Origin: Eutrophocola sp964503965
Lineage (GTDB): Bacteria; Pseudomonadota; Gammaproteobacteria; Pseudomonadales; Pseudohongiellaceae
Direction of reading: 5' to 3'
DNA length: 64,000 bases
Assembly: GCA_964503965.1 (NCBI GenBank)
Contig: CAZDCK010000005.1
Coordinates: forward strand, 1 to 64,000
Shown: piece by piece, positions 54,019-63,639 of the stretch
Layout of the letters: each line of letters starts with the position of its first letter
How positions within the stretch are numbered: the first letter of the stretch is position 1
Program-made: the position numbers and the translations under genes
The notes under the pieces: generated by a model
The model's database searches: none
Seen by the model: only the letters and a program-made list of their open reading frames with translations
What the model was told of the DNA's origin: nothing

Positions 54019-55893
54019 TCACCGGGTCTTTGGCTTGAAGGCCAGCAGGACATTTCCGGGAATTCCCATCAATCCATAGCCTGACTGCACAAAAAGGGTG
54101 CCATTAGCCGCCCAGATGGAAAAGTTGTCGATCGCACCACCGCGGGCCTCGATACTGTTAAATGTGTCAAATGACCTGGCAGTGTCATAGGTAAAAATAG
54201 GCTCACCGCTGCGGCTGTCAAAAATCTTCACATACCCGTCATTCGCTCCCTGGATAACAGCACTATCCACGACCAGTGTCGCTGCCGACATACCCCAGTT
54301 GCGATCACAACTGCTCAGGTTCTCTCGACGATCTCCCGAGCAGTCAGGGGTGTGATGATACTCCCAGACAACATTTCCTGTGTTTACGTCAAGGGCAAAA
54401 AGGCCGGGATCCGCCCCATCTGCCGTTGGTCCGGTGGATAAATTATTGGGGGCATAAACTTTCTCTCCATCGAATGCCATACCCCAATGTATGCCCCCCA
54501 TTGCCCCACCGGGTCCAATTTTGGTGTTCCAGACCAGTTCACCGGTATCCGGATTCAAAGCCCATACATCGCCACTTTTCTGTCCGGCCAGCACCAGGTC
54601 AGATCCGTCACTGCGTTGCGCCAGCATGATGGCCGCTCCAAAATCCACATCAAGATTGATACTGTAATCCGGTGGACAGTTGGGACCATCGGGATCCCGC
54701 ATACACCCTGTCAGAAAGATATCGTTTGCTGTGGCCTGAAATTTCCAGGCCAGACTGCCATCTTCCAGACGCAAGGCAAGAATCGCATCACTCGTATCTG
54801 TAGGTGGCGCCGAGGTATTTTCACCGGTACCGACATAGAGCAAACCGCGCTTCTCATCCACAGCAGGTGCCGTCCAGATCGGGGCGCCTGACGGTCCCCA
54901 TTGCTGGGTTCCTACACGGCTGATGGTGGTAGGCTTCGCGTCCTCCATCGTGTGATAAACCCACTCCCTGTTTCCTGTCGCCACATCCAGTGCAACCACG
55001 GCGCCATGGCTGGTACAGCATTCATAATCCGGTACAGCCCCCATATTCAGCTCCCCCGAGGAAATGGGGACATAGACCCTGTCACCGTAGAGGACAGGCA
55101 TGGCCGTAACATTCGAAACACTGGTCACCTGCACACTGGCATCCCAGATGATTTCTGCAGTAACAGCATCCATGAGCAAGGTATGGGCAGATGTATCCGC
55201 AAAAACGAGTACCGGACGGCCATCATCGAGTTGGTGGTAACCAATGGTGGTTCTCAGGGGAATATCATGTTCATAAACCCATTTCACACAGGGCGTTTCT
55301 TCCCCGATATCCAGGGCAAATAGTTGTCCGGAGTCGACAATCGGGTAGTACATGGTATTGCCGACAATAGCTGGCTGGGAACGCATATTTGCAGTAGAAG
55401 GAAAACCCATGGACCAGGCCAGTTCCAGGTTGCCAAGATCCATCGTGGTCAGGCCCACCTGCTGCGCATCAAGATACCGGTGGTTCATTCTGTCAAAACC
55501 CTGGGTCCATATGACCGGCTCCCCAGTGTCTACATCCATACGTTCGGCAGGGCAGATTGAAGACGTTATCCAGCTGTTATCGATATCGGTGGTAGCCGAG
55601 AGATAGGCCACTACATCATCAATTTCCTGTGTATCAAGCCCCTGGGCCTGGACGCGCATTTTACCGTGTGTCAGGGCATAACGAACAGCACGGGGGCCCA
55701 TTCTTTTCAGAGTCTCCAGAGGCGGTGACTTGGTTTCCTCAGGCATGGCATGGCAGGTGGCACAGGTACTCTCATAGACAGCCATACCGGCTGTATTGAT
55801 TTCTGTGACCCGTACATTTTCCTGCGCCTTGAGCAAGGCAATGGGTAAAACCGCTGTGATAAAAAAGACAGTCAGACTGGAAATTGTTCGCAT
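54019..55893 (-). CDS. Secreted quinohemoprotein, polyvinyl-alcohol-dehydrogenase-like
   Basis: The 624-aa protein has a signal peptide (SLTVFFITAVLPIALLKAQE) and a cytochrome c domain with STCATCHAMP (Cys44, Cys47, His48). A PQQ-type beta-propeller with repeated blade motifs follows (GQLFALDIGEE, GAVVALDVATGNREWVYH, SGDVWALNPDTGELVWNTK, GLFALDVNTGNVVWEYHH). YECCTSHG carries the adjacent cysteines typical of quinoprotein alcohol dehydrogenases. Heme-first order is that of polyvinyl alcohol dehydrogenases. It should oxidise an alcohol in the periplasm; the real substrate is unknown. It follows the heme protein gene by 95 bp. Confidence 0.8.
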   Translation of the reverse strand: MRTISSLTVFFITAVLPIALLKAQENVRVTEINTAGMAVYESTCATCHAMPEETKSPPLETLKRMGPRAVRYALTHGKMRVQAQGLDTQEIDDVVAYLSATTDIDNSWITSSICPAERMDVDTGEPVIWTQGFDRMNHRYLDAQQVGLTTMDLGNLELAWSMGFPSTANMRSQPAIVGNTMYYPIVDSGQLFALDIGEETPCVKWVYEHDIPLRTTIGYHQLDDGRPVLVFADTSAHTLLMDAVTAEIIWDASVQVTSVSNVTAMPVLYGDRVYVPISSGELNMGAVPDYECCTSHGAVVALDVATGNREWVYHTMEDAKPTTISRVGTQQWGPSGAPIWTAPAVDEKRGLLYVGTGENTSAPPTDTSDAILALRLEDGSLAWKFQATANDIFLTGCMRDPDGPNCPPDYSINLDVDFGAAIMLAQRSDGSDLVLAGQKSGDVWALNPDTGELVWNTKIGPGGAMGGIHWGMAFDGEKVYAPNNLSTGPTADGADPGLFALDVNTGNVVWEYHHTPDCSGDRRENLSSCDRNWGMSAATLVVDSAVIQGANDGYVKIFDSRSGEPIFTYDTARSFDTFNSIEARGGAIDNFSIWAANGTLFVQSGYGLMGIPGNVLLAFKPKTR

Positions 55894-55988
55894 GAATCTC
55901 CCCTACAGTGAATCTGGCTTGTAGGAGTATATGAAGACCGGGAAGGTTGTACCAGCCCTGTATTGAATCAAAAATCCTTCAACAGACT

Positions 55989-57362
55989 TTATTGCCAGAG
56001 AGCTGTAGACGTGCTGCCAACAGTTTGACTACCCAGATAAGGCTGAACTTCTTCATGGGTAGCTGCGAGAATTTCCAATGCCATTTGCCGTTCTTCAAGG
56101 GAATACAGGCTCTCCCCTGGCAACTCGATTTCACCAGCGAGCCAGGCGACAAGCTGTTGCAGCACATAATCGCGGGCAAAGGCAGGCAGGGTTTTGAAAT
56201 CATCTGTGTAAATCAGGTAACTCAGTGGATATCGAAAAGTACGTTTACCTGGATCCAACTCCCGCAACGATCTTCCCTGGCCATCACTGGGCCCCCTGGC
56301 CATAAAATCCTCAGCGAAGTCCCTTGATCCTGTAAGCGGGGACAGACTCTCCACGGCATCCATGTAGACCAGTTGGCCAACCAGCTTGTCCATCATCCTG
56401 GACAGTGTGCCCTGGGCAGGCTCCGGCAGCTCCGCCCAGCTTCGGGCATTAATCGCGTCTTCCATACCTCTGCGCTGGAGTACAGCAGGCGCCTTGAATT
56501 TTACATAGGTAATCTGGTTCTGGACGGTCACCTGATGTTCCAGGACCATCAAGGCAACAATATCGCTGGTGTCGCTGGGGTAGGGATCGGTATCAACATA
56601 GCCTTCATCTTTCAGCGACTTGACATTCCAGATACGGAAATCGTCCAGATTATCCAGGTGGGATGGATCCTCCAGCATCATATTGCCCAGGTGAGCCTGC
56701 AACCCATGGCTGCCAGTGACATACCAACCTCCCCAGCGCTCCTCTATCGGCGTGGAATCGCCCACGTTACCAATTCCGGAATAGTTCTTCATGGGAACGT
56801 TCCTGTCACTGTAGACAGAAGACAAGGCCATGAGCATGGGGACCCCTCCCCCCATGGTACCCTGGGTGTCATGACACACCAGACAGGTCTGGTTGGCCCT
56901 TTCAAAATATTTGTCCGTCTCTTTGACATTGTCAAAGGCATAAAAAACCACGCCAAATTTATCATCTATTGTGGCCACTTCAACAATAGTACTGTTCTGG
57001 ACGAATCCCAGATAGGTGTGGTCATTAAAGAACAGGCTTCTGGGGGTTTCCGGGGAAATCAGTTTATGCTGAAGACTCGTTGGAGAAAAAACGAGCGTTT
57101 GTGAGTCAGCGTCAATATCCAGTTTTTCCATCAGGGCATCAAAATAGCCACGCTCATCATCGAAAGCCAGCTCGACCTCTCCGTTCTCCAGTTGGGCCTG
57201 TAGTTCGGCAACAGGATTATCGATGGCTTTCTGGTCGTACCCGACAAGTGAATATTCATGACTGTTCATGAACTGGGCATTCACAGCAGGAACTACCGCC
57301 CCTGTGAGACTGGCAAGCAGAATGACTGCATTCACCTTTGTGTTCACGCTATAAACCCCCAA
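55989..57362 (-). CDS. Secreted mono-heme c-type protein, family not recognised
   Basis: The 457-aa product has a signal peptide ending PAVNA and a single heme motif CLVCH (Cys160, Cys163, His164) in TCLVCHDTQGTMGGGVPMLM. Around it are FFNDHTYLGFVQNSTIVEVA and VVFYAFDN, then a mostly helical C-terminal half (LTGSRDFAEDF, FRYPLSYLIYTDDFKTLP). I do not recognise a named family. It is upstream of, and co-directional with, the quinohemoprotein, so it may be its electron acceptor or a redox partner. A perfect TATAAT lies on the minus strand at 57395-57390. Confidence 0.75.
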   Translation of the reverse strand: MGVYSVNTKVNAVILLASLTGAVVPAVNAQFMNSHEYSLVGYDQKAIDNPVAELQAQLENGEVELAFDDERGYFDALMEKLDIDADSQTLVFSPTSLQHKLISPETPRSLFFNDHTYLGFVQNSTIVEVATIDDKFGVVFYAFDNVKETDKYFERANQTCLVCHDTQGTMGGGVPMLMALSSVYSDRNVPMKNYSGIGNVGDSTPIEERWGGWYVTGSHGLQAHLGNMMLEDPSHLDNLDDFRIWNVKSLKDEGYVDTDPYPSDTSDIVALMVLEHQVTVQNQITYVKFKAPAVLQRRGMEDAINARSWAELPEPAQGTLSRMMDKLVGQLVYMDAVESLSPLTGSRDFAEDFMARGPSDGQGRSLRELDPGKRTFRYPLSYLIYTDDFKTLPAFARDYVLQQLVAWLAGEIELPGESLYSLEERQMALEILAATHEEVQPYLGSQTVGSTSTALWQ

Positions 57363-57477
57363 TATCTTTTATCGATGTATTTAATATACATTATAAAGTG
57401 GTCAGGCAATATGAAAATTATATGAATATTGACCTGTTATATGCTTGATCAGGCTCAATCGGCAAGAAAATGAAGGA

Positions 57478-58575
57478 TCAGGTATCGACCTGGTTATTGT
57501 AATGGCCAAGTACATCAAGACCGTCAAGGGTCCTGGTAGGAAATGCTATATCTGCCCCATGGGCATGAATAATATCGATGATTTTGAGCAATACATCCTG
57601 TTTAACGGAATGGAAATGGACCCAGTTGGTGGTTTTGGTGAAGGTATAAACGAAGAACTCGAGACTGGAAGCAGCCATCGCATTAAAGTTGACGATAAGC
57701 GTCTGGTTAGTGTCTATCTCATCATGCTCAAGCAGCATGGATTTAACAGCATCAATAATTGCGCGCATCTTGTCCGCATCACAATAACGTAACCCAATCG
57801 TTTCAAAAATCCGACGATTGGTCATTCGCGATGGATTTTCAAGAGTAATCGTGGTGAACAGTGAATTGGGTATGTAAAGCGGGCGTTTATCAAAGGTCCG
57901 GATCTTCGTCAGGCGCCAGCCTATATCTTCCACAGTACCTTCAATTTCCCGGTCGGGAGAGCGCACCCAGTCTCCGATAGAGAAAGGACGATCCAGGTAG
58001 ACCATCAAGCCACCAAAGAAATTGGCCAGCAGGTCCTTGGCGGCAAAACCTACTGCGATTCCGCCGATGCCACCAAAGGCAAGGACACCACTGATGCTTA
58101 TACCCAGTGTCTGTAGGGCCACCAGGGTACCCGTAATAAGAACAGCAATACGCAGCAGCCTGCCCATAACCTTCACGGTTACCTCATCAGCATTCACGTC
58201 TTTAAGCGCGTTTTTGTTGATCAGGTTGTGTTCAATATTACTAATGAGCTGGACAAGGAACATCATTAGCAAGCCGATGACAGCAATTCGTCGAGCCAGA
58301 CCGGTGTATTCGAATATTTCTCCGGAAGTTTCGGTAACCGCTTCAACAATTTCTGCAGCTACAGATATACCGATGACCCAGACAAAAAGCAGGAGCGGTT
58401 TCTTGGTGGCAGCGACTACTGCATCATCCCAAAGGTTGACTGTTTTTTCTGCATTGAGTTGAAGGCGATTGAGAATACGTCGTAACAGAAAGTTAATCAG
58501 GACAGTCGCAAGGACGATACCGAATACATGCAGTATCCAGGTGTTGTTGCTTATCCAGGTGTGCAATGCGTCCAT
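57478..58575 (-). CDS. MscS-family mechanosensitive channel
   Basis: The 365-aa inner membrane protein has four hydrophobic segments. Segment order and the pore-helix glycine/alanine pattern fit the MscS core: GVLAFGGIGGIAVGFAAKDL near 165-185, then NFFGGLMVYLDRPFSIGDWV and the beta domain GTVEDIGWRLTKIRTFDKRP with YIPNSLFTT. Such channels release solutes on hypo-osmotic shock. It starts 12 bp after topA and is probably co-transcribed with it. Confidence 0.9.
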   Translation of the reverse strand: MDALHTWISNNTWILHVFGIVLATVLINFLLRRILNRLQLNAEKTVNLWDDAVVAATKKPLLLFVWVIGISVAAEIVEAVTETSGEIFEYTGLARRIAVIGLLMMFLVQLISNIEHNLINKNALKDVNADEVTVKVMGRLLRIAVLITGTLVALQTLGISISGVLAFGGIGGIAVGFAAKDLLANFFGGLMVYLDRPFSIGDWVRSPDREIEGTVEDIGWRLTKIRTFDKRPLYIPNSLFTTITLENPSRMTNRRIFETIGLRYCDADKMRAIIDAVKSMLLEHDEIDTNQTLIVNFNAMAASSLEFFVYTFTKTTNWVHFHSVKQDVLLKIIDIIHAHGADIAFPTRTLDGLDVLGHYNNQVDT

Positions 58576-58587
58576 GATGCAGAGAAC

Positions 58588-61254
58588 TCAGGCAGACTTG
58601 GCCTTTGTCTTCACCTCTCCCTCGGCAACCCACTGGCCTTTGCGGTAAAACGCTTTCCACCCTGTGGGTTTCTTGTCTATTTCACTTTGGACAAACTGTT
58701 CCTTGTTTTTACGACTGAATTTCACGACAGTCTTGTTACCATCAGGGTCTTCCACAGGTGCCTTCATGAGAAAGGCATACTTTGGATCAATTTCATCCTT
58801 GTGTGGCAGTAGTTCTGCCACTAAAGGTGCCCGTGTTTCCCGGTTCTTGGGAAACTGGCTCGCTGCGAGAAAAAGACCAGCGGCACCGTCGCGCAACACA
58901 TAGGTGTCTTCAACCTTTTCACACTCCAGTTCAGGCATGGGAACCGGGTCCATTTTCGGTGGAGCCGCCTCGCCATTGCGAAGCAGTTTACGGGTATTTT
59001 TACAGTCATCTGCAGTACAACCGAAATACTTGCCGAAACGGCCGTTCTTGAGCTGCATTTCGGCACCACACTTGTCGCATTCCAGGGTGGGTCCGTCATA
59101 CCCCTTGATCTTGAACTTGCCCTCTTCCACCTCAAAACCGGGACATTCCGGATTATTCCCACAAACATGAAGTTTGCGGGTTTCGTCAATAAGATAGGAA
59201 TCCATGGCAGTATCACATAATTTGCAACGGTGTTTATGCAGCAGCAAGCGGGATTCTGCTTCATCATCAGCATCCACACTGATGGCTTCATCCCCGGGCG
59301 TAAGATTGAGCGTCGTCTTGCAACGCTCCTTGGGTGGCAGACTGTAGCCTGAACAGCCCAGAAAAACGCCGGTAGATCCGGTTCGGATCTGCATGTGCCG
59401 GCCGCAGCTTGGGCATTTGATACCTGTTTCCGTGGGATTGTTTTCACGCATTCCCCCTTCCTCAGATTTCGCTGCTTCCAGCTGCTTGGTGAAATCATCA
59501 TAAAAAGCATTCAGGACATCCATCCAGTGCCTTTCTCCCTGGGCTATCTCATCCAGGTTATCTTCCATCCGGGCGGTAAACTTGTAATCCATCAGGTCTG
59601 TAAAATTTTCCACCAGCCTGTCAGTGACTATGTCTCCCATTTTCTGGGCATAAAATCGGCGATTTTCCAGTTTTACATAGCCCCTGTCCTGGATGGTGGA
59701 AATAATTGATGCATAGGTGGAGGGACGACCTATATCCCGTTTCTCCAGTTCCTTGACAAGGCTGGCTTCCGTATATCGGGGTGGCGGTTTGGTGAAATGC
59801 TGTATGGGTTCAAGAGACTGAAGTTCAAGCGTATCCCCCACTTTCAGTTCCGGCAGTACCACATCACCGTCCTTGTTGGCTGGAAGCACCCGGGTATAGC
59901 CATCAAATTCCATGATACGCCCCCGGATTCGCATCACATATCCAGCTGCCGTCACTTTGATTGTGCTGCTCTTATAACGGGCCGGGGTCATCTGGCAGGC
60001 AACAAATTGTTGCCAGATAAGGTTGTACAACCGCACAGCATCGCGATCCTGGCTATCCAGTCGAGAAGAGTTTTCCAGGACTTTCACATCAGAAGGTCTG
60101 ATCGCTTCATGCGCTTCCTGAGCTCCTTCACGACTTGAATAACGTATCGGGTTTTCCGGCAGATACCTGTCTCCGAAACTCGATTGTATGTAATCCCGGG
60201 CCATGGCAATCGCGTCATTACTCAGTGCCGTGGAATCTGTTCGCATGTAGGTAATGAAACCTGCCTCATAGAGGCGCTGGGCCATGGTCATGGTTTTCTT
60301 CACACTGTAGCCAAGTCGTGTTGAGGCCGCCTGTTGCAGTGTTGATGTAATGAAAGGTGCCCTGGGCTTGGAAGAAGTAGGCTTATCTTCACGATCACTG
60401 ACCGTAAAGGCGGCTGGCTGAAGTTTTGCAATAGCCTCGGACGTGGCCGCTTCCGTTTTTGGTTTGAAATCATTTCCCTGGTCTTTGAGCACCTCAAAAC
60501 GCAGGGCTTCCTGTTCACTGTCTGTATTCGCTTTGCCGTTTAACAGGTTTGCATACAGCTCCCAGTACTCTTCAGGAATAAAAGCACGTATTTCCTTTTC
60601 CCTGTCAACCAGCAACCTGACTGCAACTGACTGGACGCGGCCAGCAGAGAGACCACGGGCCACCTTCGCCCAGAGCAGTGGAGACACCATGAAGCCGACA
60701 ACACGATCAAGGAATCGGCGAGCCTGCTGGGCCTCGACATGCTTCATGTCCAGATCACCAGGGGTTTCAAAGGCCTCCTGGATGGCTTTTTTGGTAATTT
60801 CGTTAAAAACAACGCGTTTGTAACGGGAATCATCACCACCAATGGACTCTTTCAAATGCCAGGCTATAGCTTCCCCTTCACGGTCAAGGTCAGTGGCGAG
60901 ATAAATAGTATCGGATTTTTTTGCCAGTTTTTTCAGGTCGTTGACGACCTTCTCCTTGCCGGGAAGAATCTTGTAATTGGCTTTCCAGCCATGTTCCGGA
61001 TCGATGCCCATGCGGGCAATCAGCTGTTCCCTGGCTTTTTTGGCCTTATGACGCTTTTTTTGCTCAGGGTCCATTTTTCGGGTTTCAGCGGCAGCTTTGG
61101 CCCTGGCTTTCGGATCCACAGCACTGCTTGACCCACTCGTTGGAAGGTCACGAATATGACCAACGGAGGACTTCACCACAAAGTCGTTTCCGAGATACTT
61201 GTTGATTGTTTTGGCCTTGGCAGGCGACTCAACAATGACCAGAGACTTACCCAT
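58588..61254 (-). CDS. topA: DNA topoisomerase I TopA
   Basis: The 888-aa type IA topoisomerase relaxes negative supercoils. It has the Toprim domain (LVIVESPAKAKTINKYLG and ATDLDREGEAIAWHL), the catalytic tyrosine in AGFITYMRTDSTALS near 340, and GREG-type motifs. The C-terminus carries three four-cysteine zinc ribbons beginning CPSCGRHMQIR, HRCKLCDTAM and LECDKCGAEMQLK, followed by ribbon repeats without cysteines. Full length matches the family. Confidence 0.96.
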   Translation of the reverse strand: MGKSLVIVESPAKAKTINKYLGNDFVVKSSVGHIRDLPTSGSSSAVDPKARAKAAAETRKMDPEQKKRHKAKKAREQLIARMGIDPEHGWKANYKILPGKEKVVNDLKKLAKKSDTIYLATDLDREGEAIAWHLKESIGGDDSRYKRVVFNEITKKAIQEAFETPGDLDMKHVEAQQARRFLDRVVGFMVSPLLWAKVARGLSAGRVQSVAVRLLVDREKEIRAFIPEEYWELYANLLNGKANTDSEQEALRFEVLKDQGNDFKPKTEAATSEAIAKLQPAAFTVSDREDKPTSSKPRAPFITSTLQQAASTRLGYSVKKTMTMAQRLYEAGFITYMRTDSTALSNDAIAMARDYIQSSFGDRYLPENPIRYSSREGAQEAHEAIRPSDVKVLENSSRLDSQDRDAVRLYNLIWQQFVACQMTPARYKSSTIKVTAAGYVMRIRGRIMEFDGYTRVLPANKDGDVVLPELKVGDTLELQSLEPIQHFTKPPPRYTEASLVKELEKRDIGRPSTYASIISTIQDRGYVKLENRRFYAQKMGDIVTDRLVENFTDLMDYKFTARMEDNLDEIAQGERHWMDVLNAFYDDFTKQLEAAKSEEGGMRENNPTETGIKCPSCGRHMQIRTGSTGVFLGCSGYSLPPKERCKTTLNLTPGDEAISVDADDEAESRLLLHKHRCKLCDTAMDSYLIDETRKLHVCGNNPECPGFEVEEGKFKIKGYDGPTLECDKCGAEMQLKNGRFGKYFGCTADDCKNTRKLLRNGEAAPPKMDPVPMPELECEKVEDTYVLRDGAAGLFLAASQFPKNRETRAPLVAELLPHKDEIDPKYAFLMKAPVEDPDGNKTVVKFSRKNKEQFVQSEIDKKPTGWKAFYRKGQWVAEGEVKTKAKSA

Positions 61255-61586
61255 ATGTCAGAAATATCCGTCAGTTCAGTTCAAGGTATTTTCAGTTTTT
61301 CCCGTGAAAAACAGCCGACATGATTAATGACTCGCTGCGGGTCGGTCAAGTGAAGCGTGTAATTATTTAAAATAAAAGCACGCGAAACCATACACTGACA
61401 GAGAAATAGCCTGTAAATACCGATATTTTTTGCCGGGACTATTTTGGCCCCGGCGGCGCTGCGACACGGTGTTCGCCCTGTCGCAAAAAGGCGGGCATTA
61501 AAACACTGCTTCCGGAAAAAAGTAAAGTGTGGGTACAGACTGGGGAAAACTGGCAGCACAGGAGACCCATGCTCTCCGGACTCTGC
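61255..61586. other. Gene-free stretch between ilvE and topA
   Basis: No convincing gene in 332 bp. Two adjacent hairpins are present: GCCGGG (61432-61437) with CCCGGC (61449-61454), and TGCGACA (61460-61466) with TGTCGCA (61479-61485). Neither has a T tract in the ilvE direction. They could lie in a topA leader or act as a rho-independent-like stop of unusual form. Confidence 0.5.
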
Positions 61587-62624
61587 TCAGACCTGCTGCG
61601 TCCAGCCGAAAGTATCCTCTCTTTCGCCATTCTGAATCTGGCAGAGAAGATCATAAAGTTGCTGCATAACCGGCCCTACTTCGTCGCCATTTCCATAAAA
61701 ACCATGCCAGGCCTCATCGAACCATATCTTGCCCACTGGTGACAATACTGCAGCCGTCCCGCAAGCCGCCACTTCAACGAAGGTATCCAGCTCAGCTCGC
61801 AAATCGATAGCTCTTTCCTCGGTTTCCATTCCAAGCAGGTCCCGTGCAATATCCATGATTGAGCGTCTGGTAATACTGGGAAGAATGGCGTCCGACTTTG
61901 GTGTGATCAGCTTGTTATCACTGGTGGAAATAATGATATTGGCTGAACCTGCTTCCTCTATATATCGTTTCTCCGCGGCGTCCAGGTAAAGTGCCTCATT
62001 GGCTCCCATTTCCTGGGCTTTGCGGGTGGCAAAAAGCCCTCCGGGATAGTTGGCACCCGCCTTGACATCACCGGTTCCATGGGGAGCAGCCCTGTCAAAG
62101 TCTGAAACAGCGAGTTTGATAACCGAAAGCCCGCCGCTCTTGTAGTAAGGTCCTACAGGAGACACCATGACCCTGAATTCATATTCCCTGGCAGGCTTGA
62201 GCCCCATATTCTCACCGATCCCAATCAGCAGGGGCCTGATGTACAGGGTAGCACCACTACCATAGGGAGGCACCCAGGCAAGGTTTGCCCTCACGGCTTC
62301 ACTTACTCCTCTCAGGAACAAATCATCAGGAACGGCAGGCATGGACAAGCGCTCAGCCGTATTGCGCATACGCTGGCCATTCATTTCGGGACGAAACAAC
62401 AGGACACGCCCATCCCTTGTACTCTGGGCCTTCATGCCTTCAAAACACTGCTGGGCATAATGCAGTGCTGGTGAGCCTTCATGGATATGCATGATTTCAT
62501 CGGAGATCAGCTCACCGTCGGACCACTGTCCATCCTGATAATGAGCACGGAAGCGAAAGTCCGTTTTGGTGTATTCAAAACCCAGGTTCTGCCAATCGAT
62601 GGGTTTCTTTTCTTGTGCGTTCAT
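61587..62624 (-). CDS. ilvE: Branched-chain amino acid aminotransferase IlvE
   Basis: The 345-aa fold-type IV PLP enzyme makes or degrades valine, leucine and isoleucine. It shows HEGSPALHYAQQCFEGMKAQ, YIRPLLIGIGENMGL, the PLP lysine in GDVKAGANYPGG near 200, and EEAGSANIII. The layout is that of the larger, mitochondrial-like branched-chain transaminases rather than the 309-aa E. coli IlvE. ATG 62624 starts MNAQEKKPIDWQNLGF, as expected; the frame extends 51 codons upstream without family resemblance. It is divergent from tatD. Confidence 0.92.
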   Translation of the reverse strand: MNAQEKKPIDWQNLGFEYTKTDFRFRAHYQDGQWSDGELISDEIMHIHEGSPALHYAQQCFEGMKAQSTRDGRVLLFRPEMNGQRMRNTAERLSMPAVPDDLFLRGVSEAVRANLAWVPPYGSGATLYIRPLLIGIGENMGLKPAREYEFRVMVSPVGPYYKSGGLSVIKLAVSDFDRAAPHGTGDVKAGANYPGGLFATRKAQEMGANEALYLDAAEKRYIEEAGSANIIISTSDNKLITPKSDAILPSITRRSIMDIARDLLGMETEERAIDLRAELDTFVEVAACGTAAVLSPVGKIWFDEAWHGFYGNGDEVGPVMQQLYDLLCQIQNGEREDTFGWTQQV

Positions 62625-62812
62625 AAGTCCAGAGTCTGCGTGGGTCAAAACGCCCGTATTATACAGTGACAGCAGGATTTTCACTCCTCTTTTTGAAAAT
62701 GGCGGGAAAACCGGTATTACTGTCAATTTCCCGAACTCTCCACTTGTGGCAGGCCAGTCCGGGCGAGTACCATGCACATCCGTATAGCCTCATCGTCAAT
62801 CACGCAGTCTTC

Positions 62813-63616
62813 ATGTCCCACCAGAATTCATATCCGCTTATCGATATTGGGGCCAACCTCAGCCATGAAAGTTTCGCGGCCGATCTTGACCAGGTTATTG
62901 ATGAGGCTTTGCAGGTCGGGATCATACATATGGTCGTCACAGGAACGTCTGTCTCTGGTTCAGAGGCTGCAAGTTCTCTTTGTTCCCGCTACGGTGGTCT
63001 GTTATCGAGTACAGCTGGCATACATCCCCACGAAGCAGAGGAATGTAACAGTCAGGCTCTGGCAACTCTTGCCGCGCTTGCTGGCGAAAGTCATGTACTT
63101 GCCATGGGAGAAACCGGCCTGGATTACTTCAGGGACTTCTCACCAAGAGAAAGTCAGCGAGAGGCATTTGCCAGCCAGTTGGCTCAGGCTGCCGAGATGA
63201 ATATGCCGGTTTTTCTCCACCAGCGAGATGGCCACCAGGACTTTATCGATATTCTCAGGAAGTATCGCAACAGTCTTCCCAAAGGGGTTGTTCACTGTTT
63301 TACGGGAACGGAAAGTGAACTCAGGGACTACCTTGATCTGGACATGCATATCGGCATTACCGGCTGGATCTGTGATGAGAGACGCGGACACCACCTTCAT
63401 GAGTTTGTCAGTCTGGTTCCCGAGAATCGACTAATGCTTGAAACGGATGCCCCCTACCTCATGCCCAGAACAATCAGGCCGAAGCCAAAGACCCGGCGCA
63501 ATATCCCTGCGAACCTGGTGTATGTCCTTCAGACAGTGGCCGCCTGTCTGGGTAAAAATGAAAAATATGTTGCTGAAATGACCACAGGGAACGCTGGGGA
63601 TTTTTTCGGTCTGTAA
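62813..63616 (+). CDS. tatD: TatD-family DNase
   Basis: The 267-aa metal-dependent hydrolase has LIDIGANLSHESFAADLDQV at the N-terminus, TAGIHPHEAEE (metal His), AMGETGLDYFRDFSP (metal Glu), MPVFLHQRDGH, GVVHCFTGTESELRDYL, GITGWICDERRG and LETDAPYLMPR. These closely track E. coli TatD, a 3'-5' exonuclease linked to DNA repair and cell-death DNA degradation. ATG 62813 fits the family start; the frame is open 49 codons further upstream. Confidence 0.92.
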   Translation: MSHQNSYPLIDIGANLSHESFAADLDQVIDEALQVGIIHMVVTGTSVSGSEAASSLCSRYGGLLSSTAGIHPHEAEECNSQALATLAALAGESHVLAMGETGLDYFRDFSPRESQREAFASQLAQAAEMNMPVFLHQRDGHQDFIDILRKYRNSLPKGVVHCFTGTESELRDYLDLDMHIGITGWICDERRGHHLHEFVSLVPENRLMLETDAPYLMPRTIRPKPKTRRNIPANLVYVLQTVAACLGKNEKYVAEMTTGNAGDFFGL

Positions 63617-63639
63617 ACTTTGCTATATTTTATGTAATT

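Noticed and set aside
54276..54891. Plus-strand open frames opposite the quinohemoprotein
   Set aside because: They are antisense to repeated beta-propeller blades and show no motifs of their own.
56373..57104. Plus-strand open frame of 243 codons
   Set aside because: It is antisense to the secreted heme protein, whose signal peptide and heme motif make the minus strand the coding one.
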